This document shows positions 27,703-35,713 of a stretch of DNA of 64,000 nucleotides, in pieces. Location of the stretch: positions 141,377-205,376 of the forward strand of contig JABMLG010000008.1 in the NCBI GenBank assembly GCA_013204985.1, given 5' to 3'. The notes under the pieces were generated by a model. It did no database searches and was not told the DNA's origin. It was given only the letters and a program-made list of their open reading frames with translations. This stretch comes from Microbacteriaceae bacterium VKM Ac-2855. Its GTDB lineage: Bacteria > Actinomycetota > Actinomycetes > Actinomycetales > Microbacteriaceae. The translations under genes and the position numbers were made by a program. The first letter of the stretch is position 1. Every line of letters begins with the position of its first letter.

Positions 27703-28614
27703 TCAGGCTGTTTCGCCGTGAACCAGCGCGGCGGCCGTATCGACGGCGCCGGCGACATCGCCGTCGGCCGGGTAGATCAGAGTGCGGCCGACGACGAGGC
27801 CGCGCACGCCCGGCAGCCCGAGCGCTTTCTTCCAGGTGGCGTAGGTGTTCTCGGGGCTGCCCTGAGGATCGCCGCCGAGCAGGAGGGTCGGCATGGTCGT
27901 CGCAGCCATCACCCGCTCCATCTCCGGAACCACCGGGAGCTTCATCCAGGTGTAGGCGGAGGAGTTCCCCAGCCCCGACGCGATCGCGATCGAGCGGATC
28001 ACCGCATCGGCACTGAGGTCGTTCACGATGGCGCCCTCCACCCAGGAGCTCATGAACGGCTCGAGCATGATCGGGATGCGCGCCGCCGCGGCCGCGTCCA
28101 CGGCCCGCGCATTCGCCTCGATCGTGGCGACGGATCCCGCATCCGCGAGATTCACCCGCAGCAGGGTCTTGGCGAAATCGAGGCCGTCGCGCACGATCGC
28201 GTCGATGTCGTAACCCGTGAAGCGGTCGTCCATCTCGAAGGACGCGCCGCGGAGACCGCCGCGGTTCATCGAGCCGACGATGATCTTGTCGTCGAGCAGG
28301 CCCATCAGGGCGAGGTCGTCGATGATGTCCGGGGTTCCGAGCACTCCGTCGACTCCGGGGCGGGACAGCGCGGTGGCGAGCCGGTCGAGCAGGTCGTAGC
28401 GATCCGCCATCGCCATGTCATCGTCGCGGACGCCGAGGGCCCCGCGCGCCGGATGGTCGGCCGCCACGATGAACAGGCGGTGATCGTCACGGAGCAGCGG
28501 GCGACGCCGACGGTTCGCGAAGGCTTCGGCGGCGGCTCCCGGGTTTTCGGCGCGGAGGGTCCGGAGCCGCTCGAAGGCGGCGGCGCGGTCGGGTTCGAGC
28601 TCAGACGCGGACAT
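27703..28614 (-). CDS. Cgl0158-family (beta/alpha)8-barrel protein
   Basis: The 303-residue product (MSASELEPDRAAAFERL start) resembles class I aldolase-like barrels. MLEPFMSS and LLLGGDPQG sit at barrel positions, and GVLGTPDIIDDL and VGSMNRGGLRGASFE are characteristic. The corresponding Corynebacterium gene lies between iolC and iolA in the same order. It probably replaces IolJ, cleaving 2-deoxy-5-keto-gluconate 6-phosphate to malonate semialdehyde and dihydroxyacetone phosphate, because no iolJ is seen here. That role is an inference. Its start codon lies 14 bp inside the end of iolC, so the two are translationally coupled. Confidence 0.85.
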   Translation of the reverse strand: MSASELEPDRAAAFERLRTLRAENPGAAAEAFANRRRRPLLRDDHRLFIVAADHPARGALGVRDDDMAMADRYDLLDRLATALSRPGVDGVLGTPDIIDDLALMGLLDDKIIVGSMNRGGLRGASFEMDDRFTGYDIDAIVRDGLDFAKTLLRVNLADAGSVATIEANARAVDAAAAARIPIMLEPFMSSWVEGAIVNDLSADAVIRSIAIASGLGNSSAYTWMKLPVVPEMERVMAATTMPTLLLGGDPQGSPENTYATWKKALGLPGVRGLVVGRTLIYPADGDVAGAVDTAAALVHGETA

Positions 28615-29569
28615 CGGTGCGCTCCTTGAGAAAGGCCTCGACCTCGTCGGAGGTCGGCATGGCGGTGGAGCACTCGCGGCGGGAGGCCACGATCGCGCCG
28701 GCGACGTTGGCGAAGCGCAGAATGCGTTCGAGGTCCCAGCCCTCGATGAGCCCGTGGGTGAGGGCGCCGCCGAAGCTGTCGCCTGCACCGAGGCCGTTGA
28801 CGACATCGACGAGGTAGGGTTCGACCTCGACCGTCTCCTCCCGGGTCTTCGCGAGCACGCCCTTCGGACCCTGTTTGACGATCGCGAGCTCGACGCCCCG
28901 CTCGAGCAGAGCGTCCGCGGCGCGGTGCGGGTCGGTCTCGCCGACGGCGACCTCGCACTCCTCCCGGTTCCCGACGGCCACCGTGACGAACTCCAGCGCC
29001 TTCGCGACCTCGCGCGTCGCCTGAGCCGGCGAGTTCCAGAACATGGGCCGGTAATCGAGATCGAGCACCGTCAGGGGCCGGCGGTTGCGGGCCTGCCAGG
29101 CGACGAAGTGCGCGGAACGGCTCGGCTCTTCCGTGAGGCCGGTGACCGTGGACCAGTACACCTTCGCTCGATGGATCGCGTCCAGGTCGAGCGACTGCGC
29201 GGTGATCGCGAGGTCGGGCGCCTTGGGCTTGCGGTAGAAGTAGAGGGGAAAATCGTCCGGCGGGAAGATCTCGCAGAACGTGACCGGAGTCGCCAAGTCG
29301 TCCTCCGTGCCGACGAATTCGTCGCTCACGCCGAGGCGGACGAGTTCGCGCTTGACGTAGCGGCCGAACGGATCGTCGCCGGTGCGCGAGATGAGAGCTG
29401 CGGAGTGGCCGTGCCGGGCGGCGGCGACGGCGACGTTCGCGGCGCTGCCGCCGAGGTACTTTCCGAACGTCTCCACGTCCTCGAGACCGAGACTGTCCTG
29501 CAGGGGATAGATGTCGACGCCGACGCGACCGATGGTCAACACGTCGTAGGTCGTTGTCGAGGGGGTCAT
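28601..29569 (-). CDS. iolC: 5-dehydro-2-deoxygluconokinase IolC
   Basis: IolC phosphorylates 2-deoxy-5-keto-D-gluconate with ATP. The 322-residue product is a PfkB/ribokinase-type enzyme. The N-terminal YLGGSAANVAVAAARHG and the C-terminal NGLGAGDSFGGALTHGL (catalytic Asp near residue 263) are the two PfkB signatures. DFPLYFYRKPKAPDL is typical of IolC. It is the first gene of the operon iolC to iolH. An IolR-like site lies 89-102 bp upstream between a TTGATT and a TAGAAT hexamer. Confidence 0.93.
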   Translation of the reverse strand: MTPSTTTYDVLTIGRVGVDIYPLQDSLGLEDVETFGKYLGGSAANVAVAAARHGHSAALISRTGDDPFGRYVKRELVRLGVSDEFVGTEDDLATPVTFCEIFPPDDFPLYFYRKPKAPDLAITAQSLDLDAIHRAKVYWSTVTGLTEEPSRSAHFVAWQARNRRPLTVLDLDYRPMFWNSPAQATREVAKALEFVTVAVGNREECEVAVGETDPHRAADALLERGVELAIVKQGPKGVLAKTREETVEVEPYLVDVVNGLGAGDSFGGALTHGLIEGWDLERILRFANVAGAIVASRRECSTAMPTSDEVEAFLKERTDVRV

Positions 29570-29657
29570 ACGTCTGTGTATGCCTTTCTGTCGCTGCGCT
29601 CCGGGAGAGTGCGGGTGGAGGACGCTCGGCGTGGAAGCACCCGTGCCCTTCCATTCT

Positions 29658-29671
29658 AATGTCTTAACATG
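29658..29671 (-). promoter_or_regulatory. IolR-like operator and promoter of iolC
   Basis: AATGTCTTAACATG (plus strand) contains TGTCTTAACA, which fits the C. glutamicum IolR motif. On the minus strand TTGATT, an 18-bp spacer and TAGAAT frame the site, so a bound repressor would cover the promoter of the iolC operon. Confidence 0.65.
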
Positions 29672-29724
29672 CGAACAATCAATGTTCGACGCTCGATCCG
29701 ACGGTGCACCCGCGGAAATGACGA

Positions 29725-29750
29725 CGAGGGCGCCCCTCGGGGCGCCCTCG
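29725..29750 (-). terminator. terminator of the inositol porter gene
   Basis: CGAGGGCGCCCC and GGGGCGCCCTCG make a perfect 12-bp stem with a 2-nt loop. It starts 28 bp beyond the porter stop codon and separates the porter transcript from the iolC promoter. Confidence 0.85.
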
Positions 29751-29777
29751 CGTTCGAGAGGAGTCTCCGCTCCGTCT

Positions 29778-31226
29778 CTACTTCTTGTGCACCGTGTAGA
29801 TGGCGCCGGTGGTGACGTCTTCTTCGAGGGCCTCCAACGTGCGGCCCCGGGTCTCGGGGACGGAGGTGTAGATGAAGATCAGCGTCACGATGCCGATCAC
29901 CCCGAACAGGAGGAAGGACCCCGTGATACCGACGCCCGCGACGAGCGAGGGGAAGTACAGGCCGAGGAACGCGTTCGCGATCCACAAGCAGAACACCGAG
30001 ATGCCGATCGCGAAACCGCGGATGAACAGCGGGAAGATCTCGGAGAGCATCACCCAGACGGCGATGTTCAGGAAGGTCTGCACCGAGCCGACGAAGAGCA
30101 CGACGAGCAGCAGGATCACGTAGGGGCGGAACTCGTTGCCGGCGGGGAGGAGCGTTGCGGCGAGAGCGATGAGGAAGTGCATCGACGTCGTCAGGGAGAA
30201 CCCGAGAAGAAGCGTCGTGCGGCGGTTCATGGTCTGCATGAGGCGGAGGGCGATGATGCCACCGATGACCGCGATGACCCCCGGGGCGACGTTCGCGATG
30301 AGGGCGCCCTGCTTGTCGAAGCCGGACTCCACGAGCACGGTCTGGCCGTAGTACATGATCGAGTTGATGCCGGTGAGCTGCTGGGCGACGCCCAACCCGA
30401 TGCCGACCAGGACGATGCGCAGGATCCACTTGTCCTTCAAGGCGCTCCACGAGCCGCGCTTGGCGGCCTGCTCCTCATCCGCGAGGTGCTTCACATCGGC
30501 CATCTCGGCCTCGGCGCGGTCGTTGGAGCGGACGGTCTTGAGTACCGCGAGGGCTTCGTCGTTGCGTCCCTTCGAGATCAGCCAGCGTGGCGACTCCGGG
30601 ACGCGCAGCATCCCGACGAAGAGGGCGATCGCCGGAACGGCGGACACGGCCAGCATGATGCGCCACACGCCGCCCTCTTCGCTCCAGATGCTGCCGATGA
30701 TGGCGTTGATCACGAAGGCGGCGAGCTGGCCGATGACGATCATCAGCTCGTTGCGGCCGGCGATCTTGCCTCGGATCTCGTAGGGCGCCATCTCGGCGAG
30801 GAAGACCGGGACGACACCGGAGGCGCCGCCCACCGCGAGTCCGAGCAGGATGCGTCCGAAGACCATCACCTCGAACGACGGGGCGAAGACGCAGGCGAGG
30901 GTGCCGAAGAAGAAGAGGAGGGCGAGCAGGATGATCGTCTTGCGCCGACCCCAGCCGTCGGACAGGCGACCGCCGAAGATCGCACCGAACGCGGCTCCGA
31001 AGAGGAGGGCGGATGTGACGACGCCTTCGGTGAAGGGGGTGAGACCCAGTTCCACCGTCATCGGGGCCAGCGCGCCGTTGATGACGCCGGTGTCGTAGCC
31101 GAAGAGCAGACCGCCGAAGGTGGCGATCAGTGCCACGACGCCGAGCCGCTTCATGTGGGGGCCAGGGGTCAGTGGAGGAAGAGGCACCGCACTGGCAGCG
31201 CCGGATGAGGGCTTCATCGTGGTCAT
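29778..31226 (-). CDS. iolT: MFS sugar porter, probable myo-inositol transporter
   Basis: The 482-residue product is a sugar-porter-type MFS protein with 12 helices. GGLLFGYDTGVINGAL in helix 1, PESPRWLISKGR between helices 6 and 7, GINSIMYYG in helix 7 and PETRGRTLEALEED after helix 12 are family signatures. Position in the iol cluster points to myo-inositol/H+ symport, as for IolT1 of Corynebacterium. The ATG at 31224-31226 has AAGGAG eight bases upstream; a longer frame from 31253 would run into the operator, so I reject it. A dedicated promoter and IolR-like box precede it, and it has its own terminator. Confidence 0.88.
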   Translation of the reverse strand: MTTMKPSSGAASAVPLPPLTPGPHMKRLGVVALIATFGGLLFGYDTGVINGALAPMTVELGLTPFTEGVVTSALLFGAAFGAIFGGRLSDGWGRRKTIILLALLFFFGTLACVFAPSFEVMVFGRILLGLAVGGASGVVPVFLAEMAPYEIRGKIAGRNELMIVIGQLAAFVINAIIGSIWSEEGGVWRIMLAVSAVPAIALFVGMLRVPESPRWLISKGRNDEALAVLKTVRSNDRAEAEMADVKHLADEEQAAKRGSWSALKDKWILRIVLVGIGLGVAQQLTGINSIMYYGQTVLVESGFDKQGALIANVAPGVIAVIGGIIALRLMQTMNRRTTLLLGFSLTTSMHFLIALAATLLPAGNEFRPYVILLLVVLFVGSVQTFLNIAVWVMLSEIFPLFIRGFAIGISVFCLWIANAFLGLYFPSLVAGVGITGSFLLFGVIGIVTLIFIYTSVPETRGRTLEALEEDVTTGAIYTVHKK

Positions 31227-31252
31227 GGGAGGGACTCCTTCGTCGCCGAGCA

Positions 31253-31289
31253 TATGTTAAGACAATACAACTATCAGGGGGGCTGTCAA
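31253..31289 (-). promoter_or_regulatory. promoter with IolR-like operator of the inositol porter
   Basis: On the minus strand TTGACA (31284-31289), a 16-bp spacer and TATTGT (31262-31267) form the promoter. ATTGTCTTAACATA (31253-31266) overlaps and follows the -10. The -35 lies at the 3' end of the upstream GntR gene. The same layout recurs at 34191-34227. Confidence 0.75.
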
Positions 31290-32110
31290 GTGTTCCGATC
31301 CGGATCGGGCGAGCCGTGCCCCGTGAGGGTGGGGTCGTCGATCCGCCGCTGCTCCGTAGCGGGAGAGGTCTGCAGAAGGCCGGTCATGTCGAGGTCGGCC
31401 AGAGAGATGATGCGGGTGTGGATCAGCCGCACGCGGCTGGCGAGCCACGAGGTCCGCGAGATCTCCACCAGGCGACCAGTGAGGGCGGCGCGACTGACCG
31501 TCGTGACGACGATCAGCGGGATATCGAGGAACGATCGCAGCGTCTGCGCCTCGCGGGAAGTGGTCATACCGACCTCCACGAGCCCGGACTCCTCGATCGT
31601 GATCGATCCGGATGCGGCGGCCGGCAGCCCGGTGTCGATCGAATACCACGACTCCGTGATGGCGATGGGGATGCCGTCGACCACCTGCATGTGCCGCCCG
31701 TAGGTCGATGGCTCATCGCTCCTCGCGCCATCGAACAGAGAGGTGATCTCGCGAGGGACCGACGCGTTCGGCCGAGTCTCGAGCAGCTCGGAGATCGCGC
31801 GGTGGCCGGTGCTGATGATCTGCTTGCGCCAGGGACGCCGGATGTCGATGTCGCAACGGACGTCCGGCCGATCCCGAACGAAGGTCCCCGCGCCCTGACG
31901 GATGACGAGGTAGCCGTCCGAGACCAGCTCCCGCGTCGCGCGTCGCACGGTCGGGCGGCTCACCTCGTAGAACGCGATCAGCTCAGACTCCGACGGGATG
32001 CGCTCGCCCACGGCGAACTCGCCCGCCTCGACGCGGCGTCTCAGATCGCGGTGCACCTGGCCCCAGGCGGTGAGAGGCGAATCGTGCTCGATCACGAACT
32101 CAGACGGCAC
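31286..32110 (-). CDS. GntR/HutC-family transcriptional regulator, paralogue 1
   Basis: The product of about 274 residues (GTG start at 32108-32110) has a GntR winged helix (TAWGQVHRDLRRRVEAGEF, YEVSRPTVRRATREL) and a UTRA ligand domain. It is clearly paralogous to the regulator at 41591: both share EHDS-LTAWGQVHRDLRRR, DVRCD-D--RPWR-QI-STGH and RSFLDIPLIVVTT. It is encoded 11 bp after iolG and just before the porter promoter, so it may be read with iolE-like/iolG. Its operator may be the ATTGGT-N12-ACCAAT palindrome or the AATGT-N4-ACATT boxes; sequence alone cannot decide. Confidence 0.85.
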   Translation of the reverse strand: MPSEFVIEHDSPLTAWGQVHRDLRRRVEAGEFAVGERIPSESELIAFYEVSRPTVRRATRELVSDGYLVIRQGAGTFVRDRPDVRCDIDIRRPWRKQIISTGHRAISELLETRPNASVPREITSLFDGARSDEPSTYGRHMQVVDGIPIAITESWYSIDTGLPAAASGSITIEESGLVEVGMTTSREAQTLRSFLDIPLIVVTTVSRAALTGRLVEISRTSWLASRVRLIHTRIISLADLDMTGLLQTSPATEQRRIDDPTLTGHGSPDPDRNT

Positions 32111-32121
32111 GGGGCACGGGC

Positions 32122-33138
32122 TCAGGCGTAGAAGTCGGGCTTGTCGATGTACTCGATCGACTCGAGGGTCCCGTTGGCGATGGCCCTCACTCCGGCTTCC
32201 GCCGCGACGGTGGCGATGTAGCCCTCCCACGCGGAGGGACCGCCGATGCGACCGGCGAGCGCACCGTCGACCCACGACTGGAACTCCGCGTCGTACGCGG
32301 CCCCGAAGCGCTCCTTGAAGCTCGGCGTCTCCGCCTGGGACACGTGTCCGTCGAAGCGCTGCACGATGCCGCGGGTGGCGCCGATGTTGGCGATGCCCTG
32401 CTCGAACACGGCCTCGGTCGTGACCTGGTAGCCGAAGCGCACGTTCACGTTCATCTCGACGTCCGCGAGGACGCCCGACTCCGTATACAGCAGCGCCAGG
32501 ATCGGGTCGTTGAAACCGGCCGCGTTCAACGAGTTGCGCTTCAGGTTCTTGACCTCGATGCCCACGATCTTCTCATCGGTCAGGAAGTTCACGATGTCGA
32601 TCTCGTGCACCACCGAATCCGAGATCAGCATGAAGTCCTTGTAAGTGTCGGGCACGGCCGCGTTCCGGTGCCGGTGGTGCGTGCCCAGCAGCGCACCCAA
32701 CGATCCGCTCCGGATCAGCTGCTGCAACTGGATGTACTCGTCGTCGAATCGGCGCATGAAGCCGACCTGGATGTAGGGCCGGTCCAGCTTCTGCTCGGCC
32801 TCGAGGACCTCCAGTGCCTCGTCCGACGCCTCGGTCAGCGGCTTCTCGCACAGGATCGCCAGCTTCGCCTCCAGCGCCGGCAGCAGTACGGGCACGTGGT
32901 ACGGGCCGGGGGTGGCGATGACGACGGCGTCGATGAGGTCGCCGTCGATCGCCTCCTGGATCGTGCCGACGGCCACGGAACCGGGAGCCAGGGCGGCTGC
33001 CGCGTTGGCGCGCTCCTCGAACGGTTCCACGATCGCCGTCACGGTGGCGTTGGAGATCTTCTGGGTGATGCGGCGGATGTGGTCCGCGCCCATCATGCCG
33101 GCGCCGACGACGGCGACGCGGAGGTTCTGTGCGGTCAT
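32122..33138 (-). CDS. iolG: inositol 2-dehydrogenase-like Gfo/Idh/MocA oxidoreductase
   Basis: The 338-residue product has the Gfo/Idh/MocA fold. The Rossmann motif VVGAGMMGADHIRRI is at residues 9-23 and CEKPLTEASDEA is the EKP region. HEIDIVNFLTDE contains the catalytic HxxxD-type residues of inositol dehydrogenases. The expected reaction is myo-inositol to scyllo-inosose with NAD. I chose the ATG at 33136-33138, which has AAGGAG at a good distance; the longer frame lacks one. It is read with the iolE-like gene upstream. A scyllo- or chiro-inositol preference is equally possible. Confidence 0.85.
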   Translation of the reverse strand: MTAQNLRVAVVGAGMMGADHIRRITQKISNATVTAIVEPFEERANAAAALAPGSVAVGTIQEAIDGDLIDAVVIATPGPYHVPVLLPALEAKLAILCEKPLTEASDEALEVLEAEQKLDRPYIQVGFMRRFDDEYIQLQQLIRSGSLGALLGTHHRHRNAAVPDTYKDFMLISDSVVHEIDIVNFLTDEKIVGIEVKNLKRNSLNAAGFNDPILALLYTESGVLADVEMNVNVRFGYQVTTEAVFEQGIANIGATRGIVQRFDGHVSQAETPSFKERFGAAYDAEFQSWVDGALAGRIGGPSAWEGYIATVAAEAGVRAIANGTLESIEYIDKPDFYA

Positions 33139-33223
33139 GTGGTTCTTTCTCCTTCGAAAGTTCGGGATGCAGTGGGTCGTCACTCATCCCGCGGTCGGCT
33201 GGACGAGGTGACGACTCGGGCGA

Positions 33224-34162
33224 TCAGTTGACGCGTGCTGCCCTGGTGCAGCTGAAGATGTGCTTGAACGTGCGGTCCGCGATCGGGCCCGGCAGGTCGA
33301 TGTCGGTGCCGTACATGTCCTGCTCCACGATCGCGAAGATGCTCGGGTCGATCGCGGCGACCGCCTCGATGATCGGCGCGAATTCCGGGATGCCGCCGGG
33401 CGGCTCCGTCATCACGCCCTGGGTGACGGCGGTCGCGAAGGGGGTGTCGTTCGCCAGCGCGGCGGCGAGGATGGTCGGCTCGACCTGCTTGAGATGCAGG
33501 TAGCCGATCCGCTCGGGATACGCGTGGATCAGCTTCAGGTTGTCGCCGCCGTAGTAGGCGAAGTGACCGGTGTCGAGGCACAGGTTCGTGAACTCGGCGC
33601 TGGTTTCGCGGAGGAAACGCTCGGTCTCGGCGTACGTGCCGACATGGCTGTCCGCGTGCGTGTGGAACTGCTGCTTCATGCCGAACTCCTCCAGCAGCGC
33701 CTTGCCCAGCTGGTCGTGGCCGCGCCCGAGCTTCGTCCACTGAGCGTCGGTCAAGGTGCGCGCTTCGAGTACTTCCTCGGTCGCATCCGAACGCCAGAGG
33801 TCCGGGATCACGACGAGGTGCTCCGCGCCCAGTTTCGAGGCGAGCCCGGCCACGTCCAGCGCCTGGTCCCACGCCCGCTTCCACTGGTCGTCGCCCTTGT
33901 GGAAGCCGGTGAACACGGTGCCGGCCGAGAGCTTCAGGCCGCGCGAACCCAGCTCGTCCTGAAGCTGGTTCGGATCGGTGGGAAGGTAGCCGTACGGCCC
34001 GAGCTCGATCCATTCGTAGCCTGCCGCGACGACCTCGTCGAGGAAGCGCTGCCAGGGGATCTGGCCGGGATCGTTCGGGAACCAGACTCCCCAGGAGTCG
34101 GGGGCGGTACCGATCCGCAGAGACTGCTCGGCGGTTTCAGCGGGCTGCTCGGTGATGCTCAT
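33224..34162 (-). CDS. iolE: sugar phosphate isomerase/epimerase, probable inosose dehydratase IolE
   Basis: The 312-residue product is a xylose-isomerase-like TIM barrel. RIGTAPDSWGVWFPND resembles the N-terminus of IolE, the dehydratase that turns scyllo-inosose into the diketone cut by IolD. Metal ligands are visible in EWIELGPYGYL, HTHADSHVG, CLDTGHFAYYG and EQDMYGTD. No other IolE candidate is seen in the cluster, which supports the assignment. It is the first gene of the iolE-iolG-gntR unit, with its own promoter and IolR-like operator 29-65 bp upstream. An inosose isomerase (IolI) role is the main alternative. Confidence 0.75.
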   Translation of the reverse strand: MSITEQPAETAEQSLRIGTAPDSWGVWFPNDPGQIPWQRFLDEVVAAGYEWIELGPYGYLPTDPNQLQDELGSRGLKLSAGTVFTGFHKGDDQWKRAWDQALDVAGLASKLGAEHLVVIPDLWRSDATEEVLEARTLTDAQWTKLGRGHDQLGKALLEEFGMKQQFHTHADSHVGTYAETERFLRETSAEFTNLCLDTGHFAYYGGDNLKLIHAYPERIGYLHLKQVEPTILAAALANDTPFATAVTQGVMTEPPGGIPEFAPIIEAVAAIDPSIFAIVEQDMYGTDIDLPGPIADRTFKHIFSCTRAARVN

Positions 34163-34190
34163 GGAACGACTCTGTCCTTCGGTAGATAGC

Positions 34191-34227
34191 TTTGTTACGA
34201 CAATACAACTAATTGGGGCCTCGTCAA
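34191..34227 (-). promoter_or_regulatory. promoter with IolR-like operator of the iolE-like gene
   Basis: On the minus strand TTGACG (34222-34227), a 16-bp spacer and TATTGT (34200-34205) form the promoter, and ATTGTCGTAACAAA (34191-34204) overlaps the -10. It shares TAGTTGTATTGTC and a CCCC run in the spacer with the porter promoter. The -35 covers the stop of the upstream dehydrogenase gene. Confidence 0.7.
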
Positions 34228-35270
34228 GCCTGCTCATCGGAGTCGACGGCGACGGTGCGCCGCTCCGTCGCGCTCCGGCGTGCCGCGTCGAGGACCTCGA
34301 GCGTGTGGACCGCCGCGGCGGCCGGAACCGGCTCCGGTCCGACTCCCGCCACCGCGTCGACGAACAGCCGGTAGAAGTCGCCGTGGTCGCCCTTCTCCGA
34401 CGGGATGGCCTCGGGGCCGTCCGCGGTACGCAGGACACCCCAGTGCTCCTCGTCGTCGAAACCCCACCCCTCCGGATCGTCGATCGGCCGCTTGCCCGCG
34501 AAGATCGCCTGCGCCTGCACATCGGTACCCGACGCGACGTAGCTGCCCAGGCTGCCGTACACGCGGAACTCGCGCTGCTCGAAGTGGTTCAACTTCGTCG
34601 AACTGACGTAGGAGGTGGCGCCGCCCACGTGATCGAGGACGGCGACGAAACCCGCGTCCGTCCGCTCCGCAGGATCCGCGTCGTCGGTCCAGTCGAGGTG
34701 GCAGGTGACGCGGTCGACGCGGCCGAGCAGCAGGATCATCTGGTCGACGAGGTGGCTGCCGAGGTCGCGCAGGACTCCACCGGCGGGGCCACGCAGCAGG
34801 CCGCGGGCGTCATCGAGATCGAAGCGCGAATGCACCCGCCAGATCTCGCCGAGACGCCCGGAGCCGATCACGGCGGCCACGGTGCGGATGTCCGCATCCC
34901 AGCGCCGGTTGTGGAAGACGTTGAGGATGACACCGGCCTCGGCCGCCGCGGCGACGAGTTCGCGGCCGACGTCCGCGTTCGGCGCGAAGGGCTTGTCGGC
35001 GACCACGTGCACGCCGGCGGCGATCGCTTCGAGCACGAGCTCGCGGCGGGTCTCGGGCGGAGTCGAGATGGTGACGGCGTCGACCCCGGCTGCCAGCAGC
35101 TCGGCGAGACTGGCGAAGACGGGCACGCCCGGCAGATCCCCGGCGATCTCCGCCTTCTTCGCGGCCGAACGAGCGACGACCCCGACGATCTCGATCGCGG
35201 GATTCGCAACGAGGAAAGGCGCATGGAAGTACTTGCCGCCCACGCCGTATCCGACCAGACCGAGCCTCAC
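34224..35270 (-). CDS. Gfo/Idh/MocA family oxidoreductase, last gene of the flavodoxin operon
   Basis: The 348-residue product has the Rossmann motif GLVGYGVGGKYFHAPFL, ADKPFAPNADVG in place of the EKP motif, and HNRRWDADIRT and GGVLRDLGSHLVDQ further on. This is the layout of the YdgJ/scyllo-inositol dehydrogenase-like branch. The start is the GTG at 35268-35270, overlapping the flavodoxin stop by 4 bp. Co-translation with electron-transfer proteins suggests it acts on a cyclitol or sugar that the P450 also handles or produces. The exact substrate is unknown. Confidence 0.85.
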   Translation of the reverse strand: MRLGLVGYGVGGKYFHAPFLVANPAIEIVGVVARSAAKKAEIAGDLPGVPVFASLAELLAAGVDAVTISTPPETRRELVLEAIAAGVHVVADKPFAPNADVGRELVAAAAEAGVILNVFHNRRWDADIRTVAAVIGSGRLGEIWRVHSRFDLDDARGLLRGPAGGVLRDLGSHLVDQMILLLGRVDRVTCHLDWTDDADPAERTDAGFVAVLDHVGGATSYVSSTKLNHFEQREFRVYGSLGSYVASGTDVQAQAIFAGKRPIDDPEGWGFDDEEHWGVLRTADGPEAIPSEKGDHGDFYRLFVDAVAGVGPEPVPAAAAVHTLEVLDAARRSATERRTVAVDSDEQA

Positions 35271-35713
35271 GCCGCGACCCGCCCGGCGACGAGTTCGCGA
35301 ACCCACTCGATCGCGGTGTCGTTCGGCAGCGAGCCGTCGCTCGCGTCGTGTCGTCCGTACACGCCGACGCGATGGGCGCCGAGCTCGGTGAGCTTCTCGT
35401 CGATGATCTCGCTGCCGTGGCTGTACGTCTCGTAACTGGAATCGCCGAGTCCGAACACGGCGTAGGTGACGTCGGCGAGATCGGGCGTCTCGGCCTGCAG
35501 CGCTGCGTAGAACGGACGGGCGCCGGTCGGGAGCTCGCCGTCGCCGTGGGTGGAGCAGACGATGATGTAGAAGTCGTCGGCGGAGAGCGCGTCGAGTTCG
35601 AAGTCGGTCATGTCCTCGACTCTCACCTCGCCCGCGATCTCGGCTTCGAGGTCTTCGGCGACCATTTCGGCGTTCCCGGATTCGGTGCCGAAGAGAATGA
35701 CGGTGCGGCTCAT
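35267..35713 (-). CDS. flavodoxin
   Basis: The 148-residue product is a short-chain flavodoxin. ILFGTESGNAE near residues 6-16 is the FMN phosphate loop, STHGDGELP is the 50s loop, and FGLGDSSYETYSHG is the 90s loop. It carries one electron at a time between a reductase and an acceptor. It overlaps the ferredoxin reductase gene by an ATGA and the dehydrogenase gene by a GTGA, so the three are one translational unit. The divergent P450 is the obvious acceptor. Flavodoxin-fed P450s are rare; P450cin with cindoxin is the classic case. Confidence 0.92.
   Translation of the reverse strand: MSRTVILFGTESGNAEMVAEDLEAEIAGEVRVEDMTDFELDALSADDFYIIVCSTHGDGELPTGARPFYAALQAETPDLADVTYAVFGLGDSSYETYSHGSEIIDEKLTELGAHRVGVYGRHDASDGSLPNDTAIEWVRELVAGRVAA

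Noticed and set aside
27639..27758. Longer start for the methylmalonate-semialdehyde dehydrogenase
   Set aside because: The extra N-terminus is Pro/Arg-rich, unlike the family, and the ATG at 27638 has a better ribosome site.
35267..35713. Nitric oxide synthase-like or sulfite reductase flavoprotein
   Set aside because: The gene encodes only a 148-residue flavodoxin domain with no FAD/NADPH module fused; the reductase is a separate FprA-type gene.
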